DNA of 60,803 nt from Gallionellaceae bacterium (GTDB lineage: Bacteria; Pseudomonadota; Gammaproteobacteria; Burkholderiales; Gallionellaceae): NCBI GenBank assembly GCA_027448945.1, contig DAIDMQ010000021.1:1-60803 (forward strand), written 5' to 3'. The notes under the pieces were generated by a model. It was not told where the DNA came from. It saw only the letters and a list, made by a program, of their open reading frames with translations, and searched no databases. This document shows positions 40,314 to 49,737 of this stretch, one piece after another (position 1 is the stretch's first letter; each line of letters starts with the position of its first letter). The position numbers and the translations under genes are program-made.

Positions 40314-40362
40314 GGGGACTGGTTGCTGCATCGTTTTGACCATCCCCTTGCTTCAAAACGAT
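40314..40362 (-). promoter_or_regulatory. Predicted H-type pseudoknot in the rpmI leader
   Basis: On the minus strand four segments interleave: ATCGTTTTGA (40353-40362), GGGGATGG (40340-40347), TCAAAACGAT (40330-40339) and CCAGTCCCC (40314-40322). Segment 1 pairs perfectly with 3 (10 bp), and 2 pairs with 4 (8 bp, one bulged G), with loops of 5, 0 and 7 bases. It starts 15 bases after the infC stop and ends 73 bases before rpmI. E. coli L20 represses rpmI through a pseudoknot in this spacer, so an L20 operator is the natural reading. The two stems could instead be alternatives. Confidence 0.6.
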
Positions 40363-40377
40363 TTGATCTGTGTTGCT

Positions 40378-40902
40378 TTATTTCTTCTTGGCCTTGGGTG
40401 ATAGCACCATCACCATTTGCCGGCCTTCCATCTTGGGAAACTGCTCGACTACGCCATATTCTTCCAAGTCACCACGGACTCGCTCGATCAAACGCATACC
40501 GATTTCCTGATGCGCCATTTCGCGACCACGGAAACGCAAAGTGATCTTGGTTTTATCGCCGTCATCCAGAAACTTAATCAAATTTCGCAACTTGATGTTG
40601 TAATCGCCCTCGTCCGTACCGGGACGGAACTTGATTTCTTTGATCTGAACCTGTTTCTGCTTGAGCTTGGCTTCGTGTTGCTTTTTGCTCTCCGCATATT
40701 TGAACTTGCCGATGTCCATGATGCGACAAACTGGAGGGTCAGCCAGCGGAGAGATCTCTACCAGATCCAATTCCGCTTCATCTGCAAGACGCAATGCTTC
40801 AGCAATGGTTACGATCCCTAAGGGCTCTTTTTCTACACCGATGAGACGCACCTGAGGTGCCGTAATCATTTCATTGGTGCGTTGTGACTTATCTTGTGCT
40901 AT
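40378..40902 (-). CDS. infC: Translation initiation factor IF-3, AUA start
   Basis: A 174-residue protein. The body [19 protein letters not shown] and the C-terminal [18 protein letters not shown] are standard IF-3. The first ATG (40869) would cut off the conserved lead; the frame extends upstream through [11 protein letters not shown] to ATA at 40900-40902, with GGAG at 40910-40913 seven bases before it and a TAG just upstream. There is no ATG, GTG or TTG in between. IF-3 genes typically use rare starts (AUU in E. coli) for autoregulation, so AUA is proposed here. Confidence 0.9.
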   Translation of the reverse strand: MAQDKSQRTNEMITAPQVRLIGVEKEPLGIVTIAEALRLADEAELDLVEISPLADPPVCRIMDIGKFKYAESKKQHEAKLKQKQVQIKEIKFRPGTDEGDYNIKLRNLIKFLDDGDKTKITLRFRGREMAHQEIGMRLIERVRGDLEEYGVVEQFPKMEGRQMVMVLSPKAKKK

Positions 40903-40933
40903 CGCAGTTCTCCACTAAAAAAATCAAGCCGTG

Positions 40934-42838
40934 CTACCCGTTTTTGATTTCGGTTTGTAAGCGTTCCAACAAGGCTGGTAACGTCATTTGTCCGAGATCT
41001 TCACCACTACGGGTACGCACGGCAACTAATTCTGCTGCTACTTCCTTGTCCCCCAGTATCAACTGGTAGGGCAACTTCTGTAAGCTATGTTCTCGTATTT
41101 TATAGGTAATCTTCTCATTGCGCAAATCCAATTGCACACGCAAGCCAGAAGCACGCAATGTCTCTGCTACTTTTGTGCAATATGTCTCTTGAGCTTGGGA
41201 GATATTCATTACCACCATTTGTACCGGTGCCAGCCATAGCGGCAGTGCGCCAGCGTGGTTTTCGACCAAAATGCCTATGAAGCGCTCCAGTGAGCCCAAA
41301 ATGGCGCGATGCAACATCACTGGCACTTTGCGTTCATTGTTTTCAGCCACGTATTCGGCACCTAGACGACCGGGCATGGAGAAATCCACCTGGATGGTGC
41401 CGCACTGCCAAGAGCGGCCAATGGCGTCCTTGATGTGGAATTCGATCTTGGGGCCGTAGAACGCACCTTCGCCGGGCAACTCTATCCATTCCATGCCAGA
41501 GGCGCGCAATCCAGCCCGCAAGGCATTTTCCGACTTATCCCAGATTTCGTCTGAACCTACTCGGCTTTCGGGACGCAGCGCTAGCTTTACTGCCACATCG
41601 TTAAATCCAAAATCTTTGTAAACTTTGAGCACCAGTGCATTGAAGGCGGTCACTTCGGACTCGATTTGCTCTTCAGTACAGAAGATATGTCCATCATCCT
41701 GCACGAAACCGCGTACGCGCATCAGTCCGTGCAGGCCGCCCGAGGGTTCATTGCGATGGCAGGAGCCGAATTCGCCGTAACGTAATGGAAGCTCGCGGTA
41801 AGAACGCAAATCCGCATTGAACACCTGCACATGGCCCGGACAGTTCATGGGTTTAATCGCGTAGTCGTGTTTTTCCGACTCGGTGGTGAACATATTGGCC
41901 TTGTAATGTTCCCAGTGGCCGGATTTCTCCCACAATACGCGGTCTATGATCTGCGGACAGCGGATCTCCTGATAGCCGTTGTCGCGATAAACATTGCGCA
42001 TGTACTGCTCAATTACCTGCCACATCGCCCAACCCTTGGGATGCCAGAACACCATGCCGGGTGCCTCGTCCTGCATGTGGAATAGGTCGAGTTGTTTGCC
42101 CAACTTGCGGTGGTCGCGTTTTTCCGCTTCTTCCAAACGCATCAGATAGGCATCGAGCTCATCTTTTTTGGCCCAAGCCGTACCGTAGATGCGTTGCAGC
42201 ATCTCGTTCTTGGAGTCGCCGCGCCAATATGCGCCAGCCACTTTCATCAGTTTGAAAGCCTTTAGTTTTCCTGTGGAAGGCACGTGCGGGCCGCGGCACA
42301 AGTCAGTGAAATCGCCTTCGGTATATAAGGACACATCCTGATCGGCGGGGATTGAGGCGATGATCTCTGCCTTGTAATGCTCGTTGATGCTTTTGAAGTA
42401 GCTTACTGCTTGATCGCGCGCCAACACCTTGCGTGTCACGGGGATATCGCGTTTCGCCAACTCACTCATGCGTTTTTCCAACGCAGTCAAATCTTCAGGG
42501 GTGAAAGGGCGCTGGTAGGCGAAGTCATAGAAAAAGCCGTTTTCGATGACAGGGCCGATAGTGACTTGGGCATCCGAGAATAGCTCCTTGACTGCATAAG
42601 CTAGCAAATGCGCTGTGGAATGGCGAATGATCTCCAAGCCATCTGCATCCTTGTCGGTGATGATGGCTAGAGCCACATCCTCTGAGATCAAATGGGAAGT
42701 ATCGACCAGTTGACCATTTACTTTACCGGCCAAGGCCGCACGCGCGAGACCCGCGCCTATGCTTAGGGCGACCTCGGCGATGGTGACGGGCTGCTCGAAG
42801 CTGCGGGTAGAGCCATCCGGCAAAGTGATTAGTGGCAT
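40934..42838 (-). CDS. thrS: Threonyl-tRNA synthetase
   Basis: A 634-residue class II synthetase: TGS domain (residues 1-60), editing domain with [15 protein letters not shown] and the zinc-free HxxxH site, then the catalytic core with [28 protein letters not shown] and [11 protein letters not shown], and the anticodon domain. ATG 42838 ([14 protein letters not shown]) was taken over a TTG 15 bases earlier. First gene of thrS-infC-rpmI-rplT. Confidence 0.97.
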   Translation of the reverse strand: MPLITLPDGSTRSFEQPVTIAEVALSIGAGLARAALAGKVNGQLVDTSHLISEDVALAIITDKDADGLEIIRHSTAHLLAYAVKELFSDAQVTIGPVIENGFFYDFAYQRPFTPEDLTALEKRMSELAKRDIPVTRKVLARDQAVSYFKSINEHYKAEIIASIPADQDVSLYTEGDFTDLCRGPHVPSTGKLKAFKLMKVAGAYWRGDSKNEMLQRIYGTAWAKKDELDAYLMRLEEAEKRDHRKLGKQLDLFHMQDEAPGMVFWHPKGWAMWQVIEQYMRNVYRDNGYQEIRCPQIIDRVLWEKSGHWEHYKANMFTTESEKHDYAIKPMNCPGHVQVFNADLRSYRELPLRYGEFGSCHRNEPSGGLHGLMRVRGFVQDDGHIFCTEEQIESEVTAFNALVLKVYKDFGFNDVAVKLALRPESRVGSDEIWDKSENALRAGLRASGMEWIELPGEGAFYGPKIEFHIKDAIGRSWQCGTIQVDFSMPGRLGAEYVAENNERKVPVMLHRAILGSLERFIGILVENHAGALPLWLAPVQMVVMNISQAQETYCTKVAETLRASGLRVQLDLRNEKITYKIREHSLQKLPYQLILGDKEVAAELVAVRTRSGEDLGQMTLPALLERLQTEIKNG

Positions 42839-42858
42839 ATTCAATCTTTCCAAACAAT

Positions 42859-42968
42859 AAAGTGCAGCCTAGCCGCACTTATATAACGATGCGAAACGAA
42901 TAATCACTGAAATGTACAGGGACTATTTTGAGAGTCGCGCATTATAGGGCCACTAAGGGAATTTACAA
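42859..42968 (-). promoter_or_regulatory. thrS promoter and leader hairpin
   Basis: On the minus strand TTGTAA (42963-42968) and TATAAT (42941-42946) are 16 bases apart. The resulting leader of about 95 bases holds a hairpin, AAGTGC-GGC/GCT-GCACTT, at 42860-42880, followed by TTATTGTTTGG, ending some 20 bases before the start codon. It could be an attenuator or a ThrS-binding operator; it does not resemble a T-box. Confidence 0.5.
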
Positions 42969-43064
42969 ACGGCGTGATACACCGCCAGATGCACAAGTAG
43001 CTCAAATTACCCGGTATGCGGAGGTAGAATGAATGCGGATAAGAACATGGGGTAGGACGGACTT

Positions 43065-43643
43065 ATGTCTGATAAGAGGGAGCAGTGGGAATTGGTGTGG
43101 CGTGACCCGCAAGGGGATGCGCGCGCACTGAAATTCGAATTGGGCCGGGGGCTGCGATATAGAGTCGTCATTCCCAAGGAGTCGGATAAAAGACGCTTTT
43201 TGGATGCATTCTTACGTCCTCCTGAGACCGCGCTGCTGACGGCAGATGGCGGTATGCTGGGTAATATCAAGGTGGATGAGAATTTGCTGTTGCCCTTGAG
43301 TTATCGCGGCGTAGACACGGAACTTTTGGAGACTACGGTGATGGAGTTGTTCAGGGGATGCGGTCTGAACGAGCAACAGACGCGGTCATTGCTGGAGCAT
43401 CTGCCGCATCAGCTATCACCCTACCAAAAAAGATTGGTGGGTTTTGTGCGCGCAGTGCTGGTGCGACCCAAGGTGATGGTTTACGCTTCCATCTGGAACG
43501 GGGTATCTCATGCCGAGATCGCACAGCTTAAATGTTTCGATACTGTCTTGCATGATTTTGTCCCAGAATGTACTAGCGTCTTCGTGGATTACGATACCGA
43601 CACCTGTGTCGAATCGCCGTTACATGTAACTTACTGTTTGTAG
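43065..43643 (+). CDS. Degenerate ABC ATPase of an Mce/Mla operon
   Basis: A 192-residue protein in the slot normally held by MlaF. The ABC fold is traceable: LTADGGMLGNIKVDENLLLP covers the Q-loop region, and LSPYQKRLVGFVRAVLVRPK aligns with the signature helix. The Walker A loop is replaced by VIPKESDKRRF with no GxxGxGKS, and Walker B reads VMVYASIWNGVS with no Asp-Glu. It is also about 70 residues shorter than MlaF. It is unlikely to hydrolyse ATP and may be a structural or regulatory partner. The downstream permease-associated genes look intact, so a functional ATPase would have to come from elsewhere. Confidence 0.75.
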   Translation: MSDKREQWELVWRDPQGDARALKFELGRGLRYRVVIPKESDKRRFLDAFLRPPETALLTADGGMLGNIKVDENLLLPLSYRGVDTELLETTVMELFRGCGLNEQQTRSLLEHLPHQLSPYQKRLVGFVRAVLVRPKVMVYASIWNGVSHAEIAQLKCFDTVLHDFVPECTSVFVDYDTDTCVESPLHVTYCL

Positions 43644-43650
43644 GGTGCTC

Positions 43651-44562
43651 ATGAAATTATTCTCCGAACATGATAGTCGCCTCTTGGCACTGGAAAAAAA
43701 AGTCGGCTTGTTCGTCCTAATCGGCGTGGGTTTGTTGTTGCTCTTGTTCGCGGTAATCGCTGTTGAACAAGGCATATTCGCCAGTACTACGCCGGTGAAA
43801 TTCCATACCGACGACGCCAGTAAATTGCACCAGGGCATGGAGGTCCGGTTGAGCGGTTTCAAAGTCGGCAAAGTCGTGTCCGTGGTGCTGATGGATGATG
43901 GTGTGATCGAAGTGAATATCTCCATCAATAATGAATATCTCAAGCACATACGCCACGGCGCCAAATTACGTCTGGTCGAGCAGGGACTGTTGGGTGACGG
44001 CATCTTGGAAGTGGTTCCGGGTGATCGTGACAATTCGCCTTTGGTTATAAATGAATTGTTACCCTTCGAACGTCAATTGGGTATGGATGCGCTGGCCCAT
44101 GATCTCGTCGATCGCTTGCGCCCCATATTGGATAATGTGAGCGTCACGACTAAAGCGCTCAATGACCCTGATGGCTTGCTGCATCATGCCAAGACTTTGT
44201 CTATACAAGTTGAAAAAGCCAGCGTGACTGCAACGGAGTTGATGAAACAGACCCAAGCGGCAATCAATTCCAGTAATGTGAAAATCAATCATGCCTTGGA
44301 TAAGGCAGATGCATTGATGGTCAAGACTGACGGTGTATTAACCAATATCGAGAAGATCACGGGTGAGGCCGGAAAGCTGACTGCGGCCGCGTCTGAGGAT
44401 CTTTTGCCGATGATACGGGATGGCCGTGTCGCAGCCGAAGATGCGCGCAACATCATAAGCTCTAGTAAAGAAGTATGGCCTATACGTAATTTCATCGAGG
44501 TCGGCGGGGAGGGTGTGCTACCAATGGATAGTTATGGAGTGCAACATGCGCAGCCTAAATAG
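43651..44562 (+). CDS. MlaD/Mce-domain substrate-binding protein
   Basis: A 303-residue protein with one membrane anchor (residues 17-42), a single Mce beta-barrel domain (FHTDDASKLHQGMEVRLSGF to EVVPGDRDNSPL) and a long alpha-helical region of about 170 residues. Mce rings carry phospholipids across the periplasm. The start was set at ATG 43651 after TAGGG. It overlaps the next gene by 17 bases. Substrate cannot be told from sequence; lipid is the family norm. Confidence 0.88.
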   Translation: MKLFSEHDSRLLALEKKVGLFVLIGVGLLLLLFAVIAVEQGIFASTTPVKFHTDDASKLHQGMEVRLSGFKVGKVVSVVLMDDGVIEVNISINNEYLKHIRHGAKLRLVEQGLLGDGILEVVPGDRDNSPLVINELLPFERQLGMDALAHDLVDRLRPILDNVSVTTKALNDPDGLLHHAKTLSIQVEKASVTATELMKQTQAAINSSNVKINHALDKADALMVKTDGVLTNIEKITGEAGKLTAAASEDLLPMIRDGRVAAEDARNIISSSKEVWPIRNFIEVGGEGVLPMDSYGVQHAQPK

Positions 44563-45382
44563 CTTTTACCTTGCGGCATGGTGTTGTTTGCTTCTTGTCG
44601 CTTGCGGCGGTGCGCCCGTGAAGAAGAATCCTTTGGCGGCCCAAGCTGTCACTCGCAGTGTGCGGGGCGAGATGGCTTACATGCGGGGCGACTATGAATC
44701 CGCACTGCACGAATACGGCATGGCATTACGCGCCCATCTGGCTTTGGAGCAAGTCGACGGTATCGCAAATGCACGCATCAACCTTGCAAGTGTTTGGCGG
44801 GAAATGGGGCAGTTGGATCAGGCGCATGCGCAATTGGCTGCATTGTTCGCGCCGCCTGATTTGCCTTACGCCGACGAGCGCCTGGCTGCCGCTGCTGCGA
44901 TGCAAGCACGCTTGTATTTGGAACAAGGGCCGGCGGGTTCGGTTGAACAATGGTTGTTGCGTGGCGAAGTTCTGTGCCAGTCTCGTTGTGAGATAGCGCC
45001 TTCATTGTCCTTGCTAAGGGCACAACTCGCTTTGCGAGAATCGCATCTGGTCGAAGCGAGACACTTGGCCGACCTGGCGGCCAAAGGCTTGCAAGGACCC
45101 AAGCAGCGGGTCGAATTGGCCAACGCGCAAAGGCTGTCCGGCGATATTTACCTCGCAGAAAATGATGCGGAACACGCCATCACGCAGTTCGAGTCAGCAT
45201 TGCAATTGGACCAAGCTATGGGTTTACCTGCCAAAATCAGGCTGGACTTATTGCGTCTCGCACAGGGCGCGCAACAAGCTGGCAAGTTGGAAGTAGCGAA
45301 AAACTATGCTGCTAGGGCTGAGTCTGTGACTAGAGCCATGGGACTTGGTGTGCCAGCCGCAAGCACGAGTGCGCATCCCTGA
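44546..45382 (+). CDS. TPR-containing lipoprotein of the Mce operon
   Basis: A 278-residue exported lipoprotein: MRSLNSFYLAAWCCLLLVAC is a type II signal with lipobox LVAC. It is followed by three to five tetratricopeptide-like helical repeats (GEMAYMRGDYESALHEYGMA; GDIYLAENDAEHAITQFESA). GGAG at 44536-44539 supports ATG 44546. It overlaps both neighbours, so it is translated with the transporter and probably scaffolds it at a membrane. Confidence 0.82.
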   Translation: MRSLNSFYLAAWCCLLLVACGGAPVKKNPLAAQAVTRSVRGEMAYMRGDYESALHEYGMALRAHLALEQVDGIANARINLASVWREMGQLDQAHAQLAALFAPPDLPYADERLAAAAAMQARLYLEQGPAGSVEQWLLRGEVLCQSRCEIAPSLSLLRAQLALRESHLVEARHLADLAAKGLQGPKQRVELANAQRLSGDIYLAENDAEHAITQFESALQLDQAMGLPAKIRLDLLRLAQGAQQAGKLEVAKNYAARAESVTRAMGLGVPAASTSAHP

Positions 45383-46146
45383 TGCTCAAATTCCTCGGTA
45401 GAAATACGATAACCGCAGCATTGGTGATCTCTGGCTATTTCGGGATGTTGCTCTACGGTTTGTCACACATGCACAAATTACGCATAGAGCCGATACGCAA
45501 AGGTTTTTACCGGCAAATATATTTCAGCGGCAATCAGGCCTTGCATATTATCGGTTTCATCGGTCTGCTATTGGGAGTCATCGTGTCTACCCAGACATTT
45601 TCCGTGGCGGGCGGGGATAGTTCGCTTGTGGTTAAGGTGATGGCTTGGGTGATTGTTTGGGAGATCGGTCCCTTGTTTGCGGCCATCATCATCATTGCGC
45701 GCAGTGGCTCGGCTATCGCCGTGGAGCTGGCGCAGATGCAGGTCTCGGGCGAGATTTATAGTCTGGAGCAGATGGCCATAGATCCGCTGGATTATCTGGT
45801 CGTGCCGCGCATCTTGGGTGTATCTATTTCGGTCGTTGCACTCACGGCCTATTTTCAAATTGTGGCGGTGGTCGGAGGCCTGGCCGTGAGCTCGATGTTT
45901 ATGAACGTGGCGTTCTTCGATCAAGTCGATCGTTTCCTGGAGTTGGTGAATCCGTGGCTGTTACTAGGCGGAGTGATGAAGAGTCTGGTGTTCGGTTTTG
46001 TGATTGCCACCATCGCCTGTTATCACGGTATCTCGGCAGGCACATCAGCTTCAGTCGTGCCGCAAGCAGCGATTAAGGCGGTGATACGTGCCATGTTGGC
46101 GGTATTCACCTTGGACATTCTGTTTGCTGTGTTGCGATTGATTTGA
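45382..46146 (+). CDS. MlaE-family lipid ABC permease
   Basis: A 254-residue membrane protein with five to six helices. The MlaE core reads GPLFAAIIIIARSGSAIAVE, then MQVSGEIYSLEQMAIDPLDY, then LVVPRILGVSISVVALTAYF, including the conserved ArgSG and EQ-DP contacts to the ATPase. ATG overlaps the preceding TGA by one base. Since the coupling Glu-Gln region is intact, a working ATPase probably binds it in spite of the degenerate partner gene. Confidence 0.92.
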   Translation: MLKFLGRNTITAALVISGYFGMLLYGLSHMHKLRIEPIRKGFYRQIYFSGNQALHIIGFIGLLLGVIVSTQTFSVAGGDSSLVVKVMAWVIVWEIGPLFAAIIIIARSGSAIAVELAQMQVSGEIYSLEQMAIDPLDYLVVPRILGVSISVVALTAYFQIVAVVGGLAVSSMFMNVAFFDQVDRFLELVNPWLLLGGVMKSLVFGFVIATIACYHGISAGTSASVVPQAAIKAVIRAMLAVFTLDILFAVLRLI

Positions 46147-46218
46147 GGGCGTGATTCTGGTGTCGGGACTCGGAAAAACAAGCACACTGACTTTTAACCG
46201 AATCCTGCATTCCGCATC

Positions 46219-46248
46219 CTGACGGCGGGTGGTAAACCCTGTTAGAAT
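46219..46248 (+). promoter_or_regulatory. Promoter of ndk
   Basis: CTGACG (46219-46224) and TAGAAT (46243-46248) are spaced by 18 bases, 50 bases before the ndk start. The 151-base gap holds nothing else evident. Confidence 0.5.
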
Positions 46249-46297
46249 GCTCGGCCTTTTTTATTAACCCCCAATAACTTTTTTCGGAGAATTACAC

Positions 46298-46723
46298 ATG
46301 GCAATCGAACGTACACTGTCTATTATTAAACCTGATGCAGTTGCAAAAAATGTAATCGGTCAAATCTACTCACGCTTTGAAGGTGCTGGCTTGAAAGTCA
46401 TCGCTGCACGCATGACTCAGTTGTCACGCTCTGAAGCTGAAGGATTTTACGCAGTTCACGCCTCGCGTCCTTTCTTTAATGACCTGGTGAGCTTCATGAT
46501 CTCCGGTCCTGTCATGATTCAGGCGCTGGAAGGTGAAGGCGCGATCTTGAAGAATCGTGATTTGATGGGCGCTACTGACCCCAAGAAGGCTGATAAAGGC
46601 ACAATTCGTGCCGACTTTGCCGACAGCATCGATGCGAATGCGGTACATGGTTCTGACGCGGCCGAGACGGCTGCTGTTGAGATCGCTTACTTCTTCCCGG
46701 CGTTGAACGTTTACTCTCGTTAA
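46298..46723 (+). CDS. ndk: Nucleoside diphosphate kinase
   Basis: A 141-residue enzyme passing phosphate between nucleoside di- and triphosphates. It starts [20 protein letters not shown] and its phospho-His is in [10 protein letters not shown]. Length and motifs are standard. GGAGA precedes the ATG. The ndk-rlmN-pilF-rodZ order is widely conserved. Confidence 0.97.
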   Translation: MAIERTLSIIKPDAVAKNVIGQIYSRFEGAGLKVIAARMTQLSRSEAEGFYAVHASRPFFNDLVSFMISGPVMIQALEGEGAILKNRDLMGATDPKKADKGTIRADFADSIDANAVHGSDAAETAAVEIAYFFPALNVYSR

Positions 46724-46822
46724 TTGTGCAACTCTTGAAATTCAAATTCCGATGTGATGTGACGTTGCCCGGGTTGTTTGGATTTTTCGAGTTACCCGTA
46801 AATTTAACCAGTGCTTAATGTA

Positions 46823-47908
46823 ATGAAGCAAAACCTCCTCGACTTTGATGCGCATGCTTTAACTGCATACTTCGCGGAAATTGGCGAAAAGCCTTTCCGC
46901 GCCAAGCAGTTGATGCGCTGGATGTACAAAGAAGGGGAGTCCGAATTCGCCGCGATGACAGACATCGCGGTCAGCTTGCGTGACAAACTCACGCAACAAG
47001 CTTGCATCAACGTGCCCACCATCATGCGAGAAGAGCTGTCTGACGACGGCACACGCAAATGGTTGCTGGACGTGGGCACAGGTAACGCGGTCGAGGCTGT
47101 GTACATACCTGAAGCCACGCGCGGTACCCTGTGTATCTCCTCGCAGGCAGGATGTGCGCTGGATTGCGCCTTCTGTTCTACCGGTAAGCAGGGTTTTAAT
47201 CGTAACCTCAGTGTCGCCGAAATCATCGGTCAGTTGTGGTGGGCTAACCACCAGTTGGGCAAGAACGCAGAGGGTAACTGGGCGATCAGCAATGTGGTGA
47301 TGATGGGCATGGGCGAGCCTTTGTTGAATTTCGACAACACGGTGAGCGCGCTACGTTTGATGTTGGACGATCACGGTTATGGTTTGTCGCGTCGCCGCGT
47401 CACGGTGTCGACTTCGGGTGTCGTGCCTGCGATGGACAGATTGCGTGAAGAGTGTCCGGTGGCGTTGGCGGTATCGTTGCACGCGCCGAATGACGCGCTG
47501 CGCGATGTACTCGTCCCCATCAATAAAAAATATCCCCTCAAAGAGCTGCTGGCAGCCTGCCGGCGCTATCTGGAGAAAGCGCCCCGTGACTTCATCACCT
47601 TTGAATATGTGATGTTGGATGGCGTGAATGACAGCGTGCAGCATGCGCACGAGTTGGTTCGGTTGGTGAGAGAAGTGCCGTGCAAATTCAATCTCATTCC
47701 GTTCAACCCTTTTCCGCAGACGCACTATCAGCGCTCACGCCCGGATGCCATCGCACGTTTTCGTGATGTGTTGATGCAGGCGAACATCGTTACCACCACA
47801 CGCAAGACCCGTGGGGATGATATCGCGGCGGCGTGCGGACAGTTGGCGGGACAGGTGCAAGATAAGACCAAACGTACTATGCAACGCCCTGTGGTGTTGC
47901 ATAGATGA
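46823..47908 (+). CDS. rlmN: Dual-specificity RNA methyltransferase RlmN
   Basis: A 361-residue radical-SAM enzyme that methylates A2503 of 23S rRNA and A37 of some tRNAs. The cluster motif is CALDCAFC, with [10 protein letters not shown] downstream. The C-terminal Cys in [15 protein letters not shown] is the second catalytic Cys. ATG 46823 (MKQNLLDFD) was chosen over GTG 46811. Confidence 0.96.
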   Translation: MKQNLLDFDAHALTAYFAEIGEKPFRAKQLMRWMYKEGESEFAAMTDIAVSLRDKLTQQACINVPTIMREELSDDGTRKWLLDVGTGNAVEAVYIPEATRGTLCISSQAGCALDCAFCSTGKQGFNRNLSVAEIIGQLWWANHQLGKNAEGNWAISNVVMMGMGEPLLNFDNTVSALRLMLDDHGYGLSRRRVTVSTSGVVPAMDRLREECPVALAVSLHAPNDALRDVLVPINKKYPLKELLAACRRYLEKAPRDFITFEYVMLDGVNDSVQHAHELVRLVREVPCKFNLIPFNPFPQTHYQRSRPDAIARFRDVLMQANIVTTTRKTRGDDIAAACGQLAGQVQDKTKRTMQRPVVLHR

Positions 47909-47937
47909 TGTTTCTGTAGATGAACTTGGGAGTACTT

Positions 47938-48672
47938 ATGTATCGTTCTATCTTTTTATCGCTATTGTTTTTAGCCGGCTGTGCCAGCAGCGGTCCCACG
48001 CGCGAGGCTGCACAAAACAGCGCACGCATACACACGGAATTGGCGGGCATTTATTACGAGCGTGCCCAGATGGGTGTGGCTTTGGGCGAGATCGATGAGG
48101 CACTTGCTGCCAAGTCCGACTATGCGCCGGCCTACAACGTACGAGCACTGATACATATGTCATTGCATGAGGATAAAGAGGCGGAAGCCGATTTTCGGCA
48201 CAGTCTCAGCATAGACTCGAATGACTCGGAAACGCATAGCAACTACGGTTGGTTCTTGTGCCAGCGCGGCAAAGAGAAAGAGTCCATTCCGCAATTCATC
48301 GCAGCCTTGAAGAATCCATTGTATGCAACCCCCGAGCAAGCCTATCTCAATGCGGCAGTCTGCTCGCAGAAGGTCGGAAACAATGATGTGGCCGAGGAAT
48401 ATTTTCAGAGTGCACTGAAGGTGCGCCCCGGTTTGCCGCAAGCATTATTGGGGATGGCACAATTGAATTTTGCCAAGGAAGATTATGGCGTGGCCAGGCG
48501 TTACTTTAACGAATATGCCGATAAGAAAGATAATTTGAGTGCAGAAGATTTGTGGCTGGCCGTGCGCATCGAACGTCAACGTGGTGATCAAAATGCGGTT
48601 GCCAGCTATTCCATGAAGTTGCGCAATTACTTCCCTGATTCCAAGGAAGCGCGTTTACTGAATGGTAACTAG
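47938..48672 (+). CDS. pilF: Type IV pilus biogenesis lipoprotein PilF/PilW
   Basis: A 244-residue lipoprotein with lipobox LAGC (signal MYRSIFLSLLFLAGC) and about six TPR repeats (AKSDYAPAYNVRALIHMSL, SIDSNDSETHSNYGWFLCQR). It is the pilotin for PilQ secretin assembly. ATG 47938 has GGGAG five bases upstream; ATG 47920 would extend ahead of the signal peptide. Other pilus genes are not in the window. Confidence 0.9.
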   Translation: MYRSIFLSLLFLAGCASSGPTREAAQNSARIHTELAGIYYERAQMGVALGEIDEALAAKSDYAPAYNVRALIHMSLHEDKEAEADFRHSLSIDSNDSETHSNYGWFLCQRGKEKESIPQFIAALKNPLYATPEQAYLNAAVCSQKVGNNDVAEEYFQSALKVRPGLPQALLGMAQLNFAKEDYGVARRYFNEYADKKDNLSAEDLWLAVRIERQRGDQNAVASYSMKLRNYFPDSKEARLLNGN

Positions 48673-48682
48673 GGAGAGCGCA

Positions 48683-49735
48683 ATGGAAGAGAACAATACC
48701 AGCTTGCCTGCATCGGACCATGTGCCATCGGTACGGCTGGGTGCCAGTCTGCGCGAGGCGCGTACACGTGCGGGCATGAGTGTGGCCGATGTGGCCGCAC
48801 AGATACGATTGGCACCACGCCAGATCGAGGCACTCGAGGCGGAAGAATTCCAGAATCTGCCCGAGCTGCCATTCTTGCGCGGATTCGTGCGCAGCTATGC
48901 CAAATTGTTACAGATAGATGCCGAACCTTTGCTCTCGACTTTGCCTGATCCTCATCCGCTGTCGGCCCGTATAGAACCTGTCTCAGTCGATGTCCCGTTC
49001 AATATCCAACAACTTTCCGCGCAGCAGAATCGTATTTGGCTGATCGCCTCGGTCTTGGTGTTGGTAGTCGTGATTGCATTGGCGCTATGGCAATTCAACA
49101 GCCCCAAAGTAGACAAGATCGACCAAGTGCAGAGCAGCACCGTGCAGGCGATTGCGTTGCCGGCCTTGGCGTCCGCCACCCTCGCCGCAAGTGAGGTTGC
49201 GGAGAGCAGTGAGATGCCTGCTTCGGCGGTGAGCGAACAGCCTGTACCTATCGCGGTAACTAAACCTGTCACCAGCACGTCAGTGTTCGCATCGCCAACC
49301 GCTGTAGCACCCCGGGTCGAAATAGCCAAAGCGGTTGCTGCACCTAAGCCTGTAGTCGAAGCCCCCAAGGTTGTAGTGTCTACCGCCAAGCCTGCCGTCG
49401 TGGAGAATAAGGTGGTCGTAGTTGCGTCTAAAGTCGTTGCCGAGTCCCATGCTACGGATTCTGCCGTCGTAACGACCGCGCCTGCCGTTAAAGCAGGCAA
49501 GTACCGTCTGGTTTTCTCGGGCGAGTCATGGGTGGAGGTCAAGGATCCCGAAGGAAAAGTCTTGTACTCACAGATTTATCAGCCAGGAAGCGAGTTGAAT
49601 TTAAGTGGCAAAACAGCATATGCAGTGGTAATCGGTCATGCCAAGCTGGTGCAGATATACCGTGGCGGTAAAGTGATCAATATGCAGCCGTATATAAACT
49701 CATCGAGCGAAGTCGCTCGTTTGACGCTGGAGTGA
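48683..49735 (+). CDS. rodZ: RodZ-like cytoskeletal protein (HTH, TM, DUF4115)
   Basis: A 350-residue bitopic protein. A Cro-like helix-turn-helix ([20 protein letters not shown] to FVRSYAKLL, residues 15-80) is followed by a membrane helix near residues 115-137. Next comes an Ala/Val/Pro/Lys-rich periplasmic linker of about 120 residues and a C-terminal DUF4115 domain ending [17 protein letters not shown]. It links MreB to the elongation machinery. AGGGAG lies upstream of ATG 48683, and its stop almost abuts ispG. Confidence 0.9.
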   Translation: MEENNTSLPASDHVPSVRLGASLREARTRAGMSVADVAAQIRLAPRQIEALEAEEFQNLPELPFLRGFVRSYAKLLQIDAEPLLSTLPDPHPLSARIEPVSVDVPFNIQQLSAQQNRIWLIASVLVLVVVIALALWQFNSPKVDKIDQVQSSTVQAIALPALASATLAASEVAESSEMPASAVSEQPVPIAVTKPVTSTSVFASPTAVAPRVEIAKAVAAPKPVVEAPKVVVSTAKPAVVENKVVVVASKVVAESHATDSAVVTTAPAVKAGKYRLVFSGESWVEVKDPEGKVLYSQIYQPGSELNLSGKTAYAVVIGHAKLVQIYRGGKVINMQPYINSSSEVARLTLE

Positions 49736-49737
49736 AT

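Noticed and set aside
40378..40869. infC starting at the first ATG
   Set aside because: It would drop the conserved IF-3 lead sequence; the GGAG site is placed for ATA at 40902, not for this ATG.
42839..42960. T-box riboswitch upstream of thrS
   Set aside because: No T-box consensus, specifier loop or long structured leader is seen; T-boxes are also not expected in proteobacteria.
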